From NCBI GenBank assembly GCA_947484275.1, contig CANKOY010000007.1, positions 24,493-88,492 on the forward strand: a DNA stretch of 64,000 bases, given 5' to 3'. Below the pieces are notes generated by a model. The model was not told the origin of the DNA. It made no database searches and was given only the letters and a program-made list of their open reading frames with translations. This stretch comes from Planctomycetota bacterium. GTDB lineage: Bacteria > Planctomycetota > UBA1135 > GCA-002686595. Made by a program: the position numbers and the translations under genes. Of this stretch, positions 19,453 through 27,950 are shown piece after piece. The first letter of the stretch is position 1. Every line of letters begins with the position of its first letter.

Positions 19453-19533
19453 CGAAATCGCCCAGGGCTGGGCGGTCCAAAGCACCGGCGCTCAAGCTGC
19501 CGGACTGGGACCCTCCAACCCTGGGCGATTTCG
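19453..19533. terminator. Long hairpin between the 828-residue gene and the acyltransferase gene
   Basis: A perfect 15-bp inverted repeat, CGAAATCGCCCAGGG at 19453-19467 against its complement at 19519-19533. Imperfect pairing extends about 8 bp further inward. Both flanking genes are on the minus strand, so the hairpin sits just after the stop of the upstream gene (19549). It lacks a clear T-tract, so a Rho-independent terminator is only probable; an mRNA-stabilising or dispersed-palindrome role is possible. Confidence 0.55.
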
Positions 19534-19548
19534 CCTCACTCCGCGCTG

Positions 19549-22035
19549 TCAGGGACTGACGATGTCGTCTCCGCTGCCGGACTGATCCACGCCATCGGGC
19601 CCCTTGGACCACAGGCGATAGCGCGCGCCTTGCTCGAGCAGGAGGTAGCGGTATCCGTTCCCCCATGCATCGTTCGGCAAACCTCCCTTGCCGAGGAAGC
19701 CCTCTGGGTAGTTGGTCGTGGGCGTCAGCAGGCCCTCGAGGCTCGACGGGTAGTTGCCCACGTCCATCTGGCACACCGCGAGGGCCGTGGCCACTCGGCG
19801 CATGCTCGAGGTGGTCTCGGTGCGGCGTTCCGAGTCGTCTGCGTGCTCATGCTCTCGATCGACCTCCTCCGGCGATCCCATGTCTTCCTCATCGTCATCG
19901 ACATTGGGAATTTCACTGGGCTCGATTTCATCCGTGCCGCTCACCGAGGCGTATCCAACGAAGCCGAGCCCCGCCAGGCCGAGCCAAACCTCGGGACCGA
20001 AGGAGGACTCGTTGCGCACGTAAGTGCCGTTCGGAAGCGTGCGCGAGTGATAGATCGTCGGCCGGTAGAAGTGCGTGAACACGCCAGGCTCGGGCAGCGT
20101 CGACACATCCATCGGCACCATTCCTGAGCCGAACATGTTCGCCAGACCGCGCCCGCCCTCGTAGACGCCATTGAGCAGGGCAGCCCAGTCCATGTAGCTG
20201 AATGTGGTGGCGTCGGCGGGCGGATAGTGTCCCTCGGTGGCGATCAGGTGAGCGCCGCCTTCTTCGCCGAGCGCGCGCTTGATCTCCTTCTTGATGTGTG
20301 TGGAGTTGAGCGTGACGATCAACCGGTTCTTGACGATGGCGACCGAAGGTGTGAACTGGTTCATCAGGAAGTCCGCACCACCACCGGTCTCTTCGTCAGC
20401 GAAACTGAACGTCCACACCGGCGCGTCGCGATAGGGCTTGGAGCGGATGTTCATTCCGCCCTCAGCCTCGTCACCGAGCATCGCCATCAGTCCACCAATC
20501 CCGCGCGTCATCTTCACGGGATCCTTGAGGTCGACGACCAACGCCATGCCCGGTAGGCTCGTGACGCCACGCAAAGGCAACAAGTACATCAGGCATCCAC
20601 TGCCGAGACTGCCGAAGATGTCGTGCTCGACGCTGAACTCGTAGCGGGATTCGACTTCGCTCAGTTGCTCCTGCGCGGACGGCATCGAATCTTCGTCCTT
20701 CATGAGCTCCTCCTTCAGCGAGTTCCACACCAGCGCGCCGTCCAAGCTCGCGACGTAGACGCCGATCGCGTCTTCGGGCACGGCGCTCAGCAGCTCGCGG
20801 GGGAGGGGCCCAAATCCCAGGGCGGACTTGGCCGCTTCTTTCGGATCGACGTACGTCGTGGTCATCTCGGTCACGAACCGATCGCCGACAAGTTGCATGC
20901 GAATCGAGGCGTTCGGCATCATTTCCTCGAGGATCTCCATTCCCTCAACGTCCTCGCCCTGTTCCTCTGCGAACTTACGGAACGCGGCCGTGTAGTCGGA
21001 CAGGCGGAGACGACCTTGAACGATCGTTGCGCCAGCCGAGGCGCCGAAGTCCTTGGCCAGTCCGACGTAGAACTGATCCGCGGCGGTCTTAAGCCGCGGG
21101 TCAGCGAGACGCTCGGCGAAGGCCTCCGGCGTCGAGTGACCGCCGCCAATGACCAGCATGTTCTGCGCTCGCATCATCCAGCCTTCGAAGCTCTCCAGTC
21201 CCGCTTCGGACGCGCTCCAGCTTTCGAGCTCGCCCTGAATGCCGGCCATCTGAAACGAACCGCTGCGCTTTGCCTTGGCGGAGGTCTTGGCCATCAGGCC
21301 CGACACCATGGAACGCACTTCGTCGAGCGCCGCCTGGTCCCGGTATTCGATGACCAATTGGAACCCGACGAGGTCGATGAACGACTCCGCCACGGCGGCC
21401 TTGGCCTGGAGGGCGTCGATGTCGGCGTCTTCGCCGCTGCCGCCAACTTTCCCGTCGGCGCCGAGCGACCGCAAGGTGTAGCCCTGGTCCGCGCTCACGG
21501 TGTAGTCGTAGCGGCGTCCCCACGGATCCGTGATTGCCTCTGCGGCCAAGGAGAGCTTCGCGAGGTCCGTCGGTACCAGGGCTGAGCTGGGCTCCGCGGT
21601 GCCGCCGTATTCCTTGATGGCGGCTTCGATCGCGTCGAGTTGTTCAGCGATCTGCTTCAGGCGTGCTGCTCGCGGGCCAAACGCATCGAGGCCTGCGGCG
21701 TCGAGACTGAGTGAGAACGATGCCGCCTGAATGCCCGAAAGGTAGTGGTGGATTCCGGCCAGAGGCGCCTTCGCAAACTCCTCGGGCATCCCCATGCTTT
21801 GCAGCCCGCTGGTTAGCAGCGCATCGACATCGATGTCTGTCTCGTCGAACGCGCCGTAGAAGCTCTCGCGCACCGTGGTGTCGTGCAGCATCGCGATCAT
21901 CGGCGCCTTCGCGTAGGCCGCCATCATCTTGGGAACGTCGGGAATCTCGACCATCACCAGGGCGTCCGCGGGATGCAGGCGGACCTGGTTCGAGTTCTGG
22001 GGTAGCAGTGCGAGAGTGAGCAGCAATCCGAACAT
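19549..22035 (-). CDS. Large exported protein with two GspG-like modules
   Basis: An 828-residue protein with a short N-terminal hydrophobic leader (MFGLLLTLALLPQ). Residues 168-206 read DPWGRRYDY...LGADGKVGGSGEDADI, the calcium-site end of type II major pseudopilin GspG. Residues 745-828 contain a fuller copy with MDVGNYPSSLEGL, PNDAWGNGYRY, GPDGVDQSGSGDDI. Neither copy has the pilin N-terminal helix or a prepilin peptidase site. Between them lies a region of about 540 residues with beta-rich segments of unknown fold, resembling DUF3352-type exported proteins. A linker rich in Asp, Glu and Ser precedes the last module. Function unknown; I infer an envelope or secreted location. Confidence 0.7.
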   Translation of the reverse strand: MFGLLLTLALLPQNSNQVRLHPADALVMVEIPDVPKMMAAYAKAPMIAMLHDTTVRESFYGAFDETDIDVDALLTSGLQSMGMPEEFAKAPLAGIHHYLSGIQAASFSLSLDAAGLDAFGPRAARLKQIAEQLDAIEAAIKEYGGTAEPSSALVPTDLAKLSLAAEAITDPWGRRYDYTVSADQGYTLRSLGADGKVGGSGEDADIDALQAKAAVAESFIDLVGFQLVIEYRDQAALDEVRSMVSGLMAKTSAKAKRSGSFQMAGIQGELESWSASEAGLESFEGWMMRAQNMLVIGGGHSTPEAFAERLADPRLKTAADQFYVGLAKDFGASAGATIVQGRLRLSDYTAAFRKFAEEQGEDVEGMEILEEMMPNASIRMQLVGDRFVTEMTTTYVDPKEAAKSALGFGPLPRELLSAVPEDAIGVYVASLDGALVWNSLKEELMKDEDSMPSAQEQLSEVESRYEFSVEHDIFGSLGSGCLMYLLPLRGVTSLPGMALVVDLKDPVKMTRGIGGLMAMLGDEAEGGMNIRSKPYRDAPVWTFSFADEETGGGADFLMNQFTPSVAIVKNRLIVTLNSTHIKKEIKRALGEEGGAHLIATEGHYPPADATTFSYMDWAALLNGVYEGGRGLANMFGSGMVPMDVSTLPEPGVFTHFYRPTIYHSRTLPNGTYVRNESSFGPEVWLGLAGLGFVGYASVSGTDEIEPSEIPNVDDDEEDMGSPEEVDREHEHADDSERRTETTSSMRRVATALAVCQMDVGNYPSSLEGLLTPTTNYPEGFLGKGGLPNDAWGNGYRYLLLEQGARYRLWSKGPDGVDQSGSGDDIVSP

Positions 22036-22142
22036 GGGTGTCTTCCGTTGTGGTGGTAACTGAGAGATCTAGGAGTTCGTCGTCAGAGTCCGGGGCAGTG
22101 CATAGGGAGCCGTCGCGCAGTGGTCCGCTCCCGAGCAGGTCG

Positions 22143-22222
22143 TTGAAAAAGCCCCCACGACATCGGCGCGTGATTCGGCGCCGCGTTGGCGCAGCACACC
22201 TTGTCGTTGTGGGTTCTTTTCC
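22143..22222. terminator. Inverted repeat with T-tract after the zincin-like gene
   Basis: The arms TTGAAAAAGCCCCCACGAC (22143-22161) and GTCGTTGTGGGTTCTTTTCC (22203-22222) pair imperfectly. Transcribed from the minus-strand gene ending at 22232, the stem would be followed by GGGGGCTTTTTC, which looks like an intrinsic terminator. The GTTGAAAAAG core resembles the left end of the repeat at 15723, so the two may be related elements. Confidence 0.5.
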
Positions 22223-22231
22223 ATGGGGCCC

Positions 22232-23710
22232 TTAGAGCGCGGCGAACGTGCGCAACTTGGATTCGTTCTTCTTGAGTTCGTCTGCGAGCGCCTGGCCCGC
22301 CGTGCCAATGTCCTTCTTGTTCTTGATCGCTTCCTTCAGCGCGCCAAGCCGGGTCTGGACGTCGACGCACTTGCCGTCGAGGGCGAAGGCGAGCAGCAGC
22401 CCGGATTCGTTGATGAGCTTCGAGGACTCGTCCGGATTGGTGGGCCCGATCTCGAACTTGAACACGCGGTCCAGCGGATCAAGCCCGCCGACGCGCGTGA
22501 TGTTGGAAACCGACCAGGCGCGATTCGTGTAGGGGTCCTCTCCCGCAGCGGCGCGCGGGTTCGCGGCGTAGCGCGACACGTACGTTGCCGCCCCGTAGCG
22601 GAACCACTGCGGAATTTGCTTCTCGGCCCAGAACGCTTCGCCGTAGGAATTCGCGCCTTCGCCCTTGAGCAACTTGGCCACGGCCTTCGGACTGGGATCG
22701 AGCGCTTCGCCAAAGGACTGTCCAGCGGCGTGGCGCACGAAGATCGGCCCCCAGAGACTGCCGTCCTTCGAACTCGAATCCCAATAGGCAATGCCCGGAA
22801 GAGTCTGACCCGCGGAGAGGAAATCCGTGTACGACTCGGCCATGAACGCGCCGTGTGCCGACGAGCGCCCGTTCGGATCGGGATGCGTGTTGCCGGCCTC
22901 GCCGCGTGCGAATAGTCCGTACTGATCCGTCGAGTTGAGCAGCACCACGGGAACGGCCAGGGACGGCACAGTTCCGTAGATGCGCATCAAATCGCGGTAG
23001 GCAACCTCGCACTGGTCGAGCGCTTGTTCCGTGACCTTGCGCGGGCATGTCGAGTAGATCACAAAGCGCTCGCTCGCGATCACCCACCAGCTCCCGACCT
23101 CCGAGTGATAACTGTCGGCCTCGGCGATCGACAACCACTTGTCGCCGCACTTCCACAGACCCTTGCCGATGTTTTCCTTTTCCGCAGGCGGGATCCAGGT
23201 CAGATCCTGGCGCACCCAACCTTCGGCGAGTTTCTTCTGCGACTCGAGGTCAACCCACTTGCCCGACGCATCGCGGATCAGACCCTTCTGGAGGAACGGC
23301 AGGTCCGCGGGATCGACCAGCTCGCCCTTGTGAATGACTTTGCCGCTGGCCTTTGCCTCAGCCTCAAGTTGCTTTTGCTTGAAGTCGTCGACCTTCTTCT
23401 GACTGTCGAACCACTTGCCGTCGTACTCGATGTGCCCGAGGAGTTCGCGCGCTTTGCGATTGCCCTCTTCGAGTTTGATGATCGCTCGCAGAGCACTGCG
23501 CGACTCGGCCTTCATTCCATAGGCACCGCACCAGTCGTAGAGCGCCCACAATTTGTCGACGTCCCCCGCCGCCTCCTTCTTGCGCTTCTCGTACTCGGCC
23601 TTCGGGTCAACCGCGGGATCCTGAGAGATCTCCTGGGGTTGCGCAGAGAAATGAGCGGGCGCGAAGGCCGTGGGCTGGATCAAGAACGTGGCGAAGATCA
23701 GTGCGTGCAT
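22232..23710 (-). CDS. Exported peptidase-MA-like protein with a degenerate active site
   Basis: A 492-residue protein with a signal peptide (MHALIFATFLIQPTAFA). Residues 35-220 contain repeated Trp/Lys motifs such as YDGKWFD, SGKWVDL and CGDKWLS. The C-terminal 260 residues follow the peptidase MA (DUF1570-like) layout: FVIYST, a helix, PVVLLNSTDQY, then the segment where HExxH is expected (here VRHAAGQSF), then IPQWFRYGAATYVSRY where P-WF-EG-A-Y is expected. The zinc-binding and catalytic residues are therefore missing, and it is probably a non-enzymatic binding protein. Assignment rests on motif order only. Start chosen at the signal peptide ATG. Confidence 0.65.
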   Translation of the reverse strand: MHALIFATFLIQPTAFAPAHFSAQPQEISQDPAVDPKAEYEKRKKEAAGDVDKLWALYDWCGAYGMKAESRSALRAIIKLEEGNRKARELLGHIEYDGKWFDSQKKVDDFKQKQLEAEAKASGKVIHKGELVDPADLPFLQKGLIRDASGKWVDLESQKKLAEGWVRQDLTWIPPAEKENIGKGLWKCGDKWLSIAEADSYHSEVGSWWVIASERFVIYSTCPRKVTEQALDQCEVAYRDLMRIYGTVPSLAVPVVLLNSTDQYGLFARGEAGNTHPDPNGRSSAHGAFMAESYTDFLSAGQTLPGIAYWDSSSKDGSLWGPIFVRHAAGQSFGEALDPSPKAVAKLLKGEGANSYGEAFWAEKQIPQWFRYGAATYVSRYAANPRAAAGEDPYTNRAWSVSNITRVGGLDPLDRVFKFEIGPTNPDESSKLINESGLLLAFALDGKCVDVQTRLGALKEAIKNKKDIGTAGQALADELKKNESKLRTFAAL

Positions 23711-24310
23711 GCCGTGCCTCTCGGAGTAACTCGCGCGCCCTTGGCGTCCCTGGGGCTCTCGAGTCGACCGTGACCCGAAGTTCGCCCGTGGGAGCCCACG
23801 CCAAAACCCTGCCCGCGAGCTCTGTCGCAACTGGCGTTGGGCTTGGCGCGTCGCGCTGGTGATGTTTGGCCACAGCATAACGGGCGCATGTCGGTCCCCT
23901 CGATCGGTGCGGAGCTGGGGGGAGGACGAATGCACGCTGCGGCTCTTGTGCGAACTGCGTGCCGGGTGCGGCCGCACGCTGGGCCACAGAGCGGCGATCC
24001 GCTTCGAAGACCGTCCTTGTAGGCATCAAGAGCACAACTTCTGGATAACATCGTCATTGTTTACGAAATGCATCCACCTGACCTGGCCTGGACCTCCGCG
24101 CGGGGCAACATTGTGCCAACATTGCTCACCCGCCCAATTCGCGGCCTCGGCTCCTCGGCCGGTCGTCGCCAGGCTCTGACGCAAATCGCCGCAAGTTGTC
24201 GCTGTTGCATCGCCCGAGGGGCTTCCTACAATCCGGGTTTCGCCGGAAATCCAGGCGAGCGCCCACATTCTGCTTCCGTCCTGGGAGCCCCGCCCAGCAC
24301 CGGCCCCCCC
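23711..24310. other. 600-bp divergent intergenic region
   Basis: This gap separates the minus-strand zincin-like gene from the plus-strand cyclophilin gene and should hold both promoters. An open frame runs upstream of the cyclophilin ATG, but its translation is low-complexity Arg/Gly/Ala and looks non-coding. Around 24106-24125 the octamer CAACATTG occurs twice, 4 bp apart, a possible regulator site. I recognise no RNA gene here. Confidence 0.4.
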
Positions 24311-25327
24311 ATGGCTCAGCACAAAGCCCCCACTGCCGTTACCGTCGCCCCCCTGGTGGAGAAAACAGGCATCGGCCTGTGGATTGCCCGGCACTGGATA
24401 CATGCCGGACTCATCTCCGTGGCGATCATTGTGGCCATTATCTGGCGCGATCGCATGAGCGGCCAAGAGGCAGCCGCGCAGCAGGAAAGCTGGGCGAAAC
24501 TCAACAGCAAGATCGAACGCGACTCCTCGACCGGCGTGTACGCCGGCGACCCGGCGGCACTGGCGGCGCTGGCAGTGGAACTGAAGGACACCGCGGCCGG
24601 TCCGCCAGCCAGGTTCGTCGAGGTCGTCTCGCGCTTGGGCGATCGTGACTACGCGGGGGCGCTCAACGCACTTGACGCCCTGGAGCGCGAGAGCCCCCAG
24701 CACGCCCTGGTTGGCGGGGAATACATGCAGGGCGAGAAGCTCCTGACCCTTGCCCAGTCCCTGCGCAAGTCGATCGAGAACCTCCAGGAATTCGACGCCT
24801 CGCACGCCGGCCTGCTCGCGAGCCCGGATCCCGCGCCGGATGCCCCCCGTGTCAGGCTGATCACAGACCGCGGGCCGATCGTTGTGGCGCTATATGACCA
24901 GCGCGCCCCCAAGCACACGGCAAACTTCCTAAAGCTTTGCGGTGAAGGCTTTTACAACACTACTAAGTTTCACCGCTCTGTTCCTGGATTCATGATCCAG
25001 GCCGGTGATCCCAATTCGAAGGTGGGAGCCCCGGCAACCTGGGGTCTCGGCGGTCCGGGCTACAAGGTCGATGCGGAACCGAGCGCGGAGTTGTTCCACT
25101 TCAAGGGCATGTTGGCGATGGCCAAGAACACCGGGGACAGTCAGAGCTCGGGAAGCCAGTTCTACATTACGGCCGCTCCGGCCCACTCCATCGACGGCCA
25201 ATACACGATCTTTGGCAAGGTTGTCGAGGGCATGGAAATCGTCGACCAGATCAACGCGGCTCCGAACGAGCCCAACACCGACAGGCCGTTGGCTCCCGTC
25301 GTGATTAGCGAAACGCAAATTCTCTAG
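24311..25327 (+). CDS. Membrane-anchored cyclophilin-type peptidyl-prolyl isomerase
   Basis: A 338-residue protein. A single TM helix (HAGLISVAIIVAIIW) spans about residues 37-52, followed by a helical linker of about 120 residues. The C-terminal 160 residues are a cyclophilin domain: VVALYDQRAPKHTANF, catalytic Arg in FHRSVPGFMIQAGDP, AMAKNTGDSQSSGSQFYI, and the closing TIFGKVVEGMEIVDQI. The topology suggests folding of proteins in the periplasm. The ATG at 24311 was chosen because the upstream extension has no recognisable content. Confidence 0.9.
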   Translation: MAQHKAPTAVTVAPLVEKTGIGLWIARHWIHAGLISVAIIVAIIWRDRMSGQEAAAQQESWAKLNSKIERDSSTGVYAGDPAALAALAVELKDTAAGPPARFVEVVSRLGDRDYAGALNALDALERESPQHALVGGEYMQGEKLLTLAQSLRKSIENLQEFDASHAGLLASPDPAPDAPRVRLITDRGPIVVALYDQRAPKHTANFLKLCGEGFYNTTKFHRSVPGFMIQAGDPNSKVGAPATWGLGGPGYKVDAEPSAELFHFKGMLAMAKNTGDSQSSGSQFYITAAPAHSIDGQYTIFGKVVEGMEIVDQINAAPNEPNTDRPLAPVVISETQIL

Positions 25328-25490
25328 AGGACGGTGCCTGTAGGGACTGCGCCAAGGCGCCCGGCCTGGCCTGTGTATCACCGGTGGCGCCAAGGGCCGA
25401 GCGCGTGACCTGCTAACTCCAGCCCCAACCGGCCGCATTGCCCCCCTATCGTGAATTTTCGCGCGGGCAGTGGCTGGTGCGGCGCAGGAC

Positions 25491-26360
25491 TCAACGGAGC
25501 GTGTCCGGTGGCGCGAGTAGGTCGCAGACTCTGTCGAGGTCGGCGCGGTTGTAGTACTCGACGGTGACTCGCCCGCGATACCCCTCTCCGTTTTGAATCG
25601 TGACCTTGGTGGCGAACCGCGTTCGGAGCTTGGCTTCGAGCTCGCGGACCCAGGGCGGCGAGGTCTGGGCGGGGACCGTCCTCTTCGAGCTGCGCGCCGA
25701 AGGACCGTTAGTGGCCTCTCTCACGAGCCGCTCCACGTCGCGAACGGAGAGCTCCCGCCTGACCGTCTCCTCGAGGATTGCGTTTAGCTGCCCGTCAGCC
25801 CCAAGCGAAAGTAGGGCTCGGGCGTGCCCCATGCTGATCAGACCCTTGGCAAGGGCATCTTGACCCTTGGCTGGCAGATCAAGGAGCCTCAGGTGATTGG
25901 CCACGGTTGAGCGCTTGAGGCCAACCTTTCCGGCGACTGCATCTTGTGTCAGAGCCAGCTTGTCCATCATTGCCTTGTATCCGTGCGCCTTTTCGAGCGG
26001 ATCCAGGTCCCGCCGCTGGACGTTCTCGACCAGTGCCAGCTCAAGCATCTCGGCGTCCGAGACTCCATCCTTAATGACTGCTGGGATTCGCTGCAGCCCC
26101 GCCAGCCGTGAGGCCCTCCACCGGCGCTCACCCGCGATCAACTGCAGCTGGCCGTCGCCGGTGCGCCGTAGCACTACCGGCTGAAGGATTCCGTGCTGCA
26201 GAATGCTGTCGCGGAGCTCCTCAAGCCCTGCGGGCTCCATGGACTTCCGCGGCTGGAATGGGTTGGGCTGAATGGAGCCCAGCTCGATTTCTGCGGTCGG
26301 GGGAGTAGCGTCCTGGTCGCCGAGGAGCGAGCCAAGTCCTTTGCCGAGTCGACGTTCCAT
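25491..26360 (-). CDS. parB: Chromosome-partitioning protein ParB
   Basis: A 289-residue protein with the ParB/Spo0J layout: N-terminal MERRLGKGLGSLLGD (the segment that stimulates ParA ATPase), QPNPFQPRKS, the CTP-binding GERRWRASRLAG box, LVENVQRRDLDPLEKAHGY, a helix-turn-helix (TQDAVAGKVGLKRSTVANHLRLL), and a C-terminal dimerisation domain. ParB loads at parS and slides as a CTP clamp. A perfect parS site lies 26 bp upstream of this start. An in-frame ATG at 26402 would place parS inside the coding region; the shorter start matches the family. parA is 8.4 kb away on the other strand. Confidence 0.95.
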   Translation of the reverse strand: MERRLGKGLGSLLGDQDATPPTAEIELGSIQPNPFQPRKSMEPAGLEELRDSILQHGILQPVVLRRTGDGQLQLIAGERRWRASRLAGLQRIPAVIKDGVSDAEMLELALVENVQRRDLDPLEKAHGYKAMMDKLALTQDAVAGKVGLKRSTVANHLRLLDLPAKGQDALAKGLISMGHARALLSLGADGQLNAILEETVRRELSVRDVERLVREATNGPSARSSKRTVPAQTSPPWVRELEAKLRTRFATKVTIQNGEGYRGRVTVEYYNRADLDRVCDLLAPPDTLR

Positions 26361-26385
26361 GGCGATTTGGGTAGGGGTGCGGAGT

Positions 26386-26401
26386 TGTTCCACGTGGAAC
26401 A
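26386..26401. promoter_or_regulatory. parS centromere site
   Basis: TGTTCCACGTGGAACA is a perfect 16-bp palindrome and agrees with the bacterial parS consensus (TGTTNCACGTGNAACA). It sits just upstream of parB and about 14 kb from the candidate oriC, where parS sites normally cluster. ParB is expected to bind here, and the position also allows autoregulation of parB. I saw no second perfect copy in the window. Confidence 0.93.
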
Positions 26402-26517
26402 TTCTCAGCCTAGGTAAGCGCCAGGGGCCCTGTCGAGAGCAGCGGGCACAAAATGGCCCAAGCAAAGATCCTCGCAGGCCCTAGACAGCCCCCCTCCAGC
26501 CGCGATAGGAGAGGACC

Positions 26518-27180
26518 ATGGATCCTGTGGTGCTTGGCCGGTGGATGCAGCGCGAGTGGCTGAAGGCGCTTCCAGCCCCACTTGCCCTCCCTGCCGTAGC
26601 CCTGTTGGGACCGTTGGTCGCCATTTCACGGCCATGGGGCATCGCCAGCGATAGGGCCTCAAGTGATTCTTATGTGTGCTCTATTTGGTATCTATCGGCA
26701 CTAGTTGGCGCCACTGTCGGTCTTTGGCTACTAGCACGGGGCGAGACGGTGTGGGCCGAGATGGGGGCCCTGAAGCGCTGCTGGGCATCAACTTGGGTCC
26801 TGGCCATCGCGACGTCCGTTCACGCCCTTGTGGCCCTGGGATCCACGGCCGCGACCGTTGGCGCCGTTGTCGTTCCCTGGGTTGCCTTCCTGATGTGTGT
26901 CGCCCACTGGGTGTCCCTGGGGGTATTTGCCCACCGGACCAACCTCGGCCCTGTCGGTTCTTGGGTGCTGCTTCTCGCCCTTGGGTGGTGGACACCGGCC
27001 CTATTGCCCGAGGGCCTGAGTTGGGATCGAGCCAGTTGGCTGCTCGATCCGGCGCGTCATTTGGCGCTCGGGTTCGAGCCTCTCGAAACTTCGATCCGGG
27101 TGTTGGTCGATACCATGCCGATCGTTGCCTGGTGGGTTGCTGCAGCGCTGCTGCCCACGCGGAGCGGCCATAGGCGATGA
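26518..27180 (+). CDS. Integral membrane protein of unknown function
   Basis: A 220-residue protein with about five or six hydrophobic segments, for example ALPAVALLGPLVAIS, SALVGATVGLWLL, TVGAVVVPWVAFLMCVAHW and VLLLALGWW. The N-terminus MDPVVLGRWMQREWLKALPAP resembles the opening of ABC-2 type permease subunits, but no ATPase is nearby and no family motif is clear. Its stop overlaps the start of the metallophosphoesterase (ATGA), so the two genes are coupled. Divergent from parB. Confidence 0.7.
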   Translation: MDPVVLGRWMQREWLKALPAPLALPAVALLGPLVAISRPWGIASDRASSDSYVCSIWYLSALVGATVGLWLLARGETVWAEMGALKRCWASTWVLAIATSVHALVALGSTAATVGAVVVPWVAFLMCVAHWVSLGVFAHRTNLGPVGSWVLLLALGWWTPALLPEGLSWDRASWLLDPARHLALGFEPLETSIRVLVDTMPIVAWWVAAALLPTRSGHRR

Positions 27181-27911
27181 AGTACGGAATCCTCGGCGAC
27201 ATTCACGGGAACCTCTCTGCGCTGGAGGAGGTCCTTCGGTGCATGGACCTCGAGGGGATCGATCGATTGCTCAGCGTCGGCGACGTCATCGGCTACGGCG
27301 CCGCGCCGCGCGAGTGCATCCGTCATCTGCAAGAGCGCAGCGCCCATGTCGTTCTAGGCAATCACGACGCCGCCTGCATCGACCGCTTGGACGTCACGAC
27401 GTTCAACAACTACGCGCGGGCTGCGGTCCTCTGGACCAAGGGCGTGCTGACGCGCGAAGATCGCGCGTGGATCGGGAAGTTGCCGATGACCGTGCACCTC
27501 GAACATTGCTCCGTCGCACACGGGACGCTGCACAAGCCAGAGCTGTACGACTACATCCAGAGCACTACCGACGCGGATCCGTCATTGGACGAGATGCCGC
27601 TGCCGGTCTGTTTCGTTGGGCACTCTCACGTGCCGGTGGCGCTCCTGCGCTTGCGCGAAGATCCCACGCGCACGTACTACACCAAAGAGCCTGTGATCGA
27701 CACCGAAGAGGCATACCGCGCACTGGTGAACGTCGGCAGCGTCGGGCAGCCGCGCGATGAGGACCCGCGCGCGGCCTACGCGATCTTCGACACCGAGGCC
27801 GGTCATGTTCGCATTCAGCGCGTCGAGTACGACATCCAGCGCGAAATGCGCCGTATCCGCGAGGCGGGCCTGCCCGAAATGCTTGCGGCGCGATTGGAGT
27901 GGGGGGTCTAA
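27177..27911 (+). CDS. Calcineurin-like metallophosphoesterase (YfcE/MJ0936 type)
   Basis: A 244-residue protein with the full dimetal motif set: GDIHGN at residues 7-12, GDVIGYG, GNHD, an H in SVAHGT, and GHSH. This order is that of small phosphodiesterases related to YfcE, and the NVGSVGQPRDEDPRAAYA segment is typical of the subgroup. Natural substrate unknown. Coupled to the upstream membrane protein by an ATGA overlap; convergent with the HPr-fusion gene 39 bp downstream. Confidence 0.9.
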   Translation: MKYGILGDIHGNLSALEEVLRCMDLEGIDRLLSVGDVIGYGAAPRECIRHLQERSAHVVLGNHDAACIDRLDVTTFNNYARAAVLWTKGVLTREDRAWIGKLPMTVHLEHCSVAHGTLHKPELYDYIQSTTDADPSLDEMPLPVCFVGHSHVPVALLRLREDPTRTYYTKEPVIDTEEAYRALVNVGSVGQPRDEDPRAAYAIFDTEAGHVRIQRVEYDIQREMRRIREAGLPEMLAARLEWGV

Positions 27912-27950
27912 GCGCAGAAGCGCTCGCGGCGACCCCAAGGCCGCCGCCCC

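Noticed and set aside
25328..25490. Possible small gene or riboswitch between the cyclophilin and parB genes
   Set aside because: The 163-bp convergent gap has only weak GC-rich pairing and no recognisable motif.
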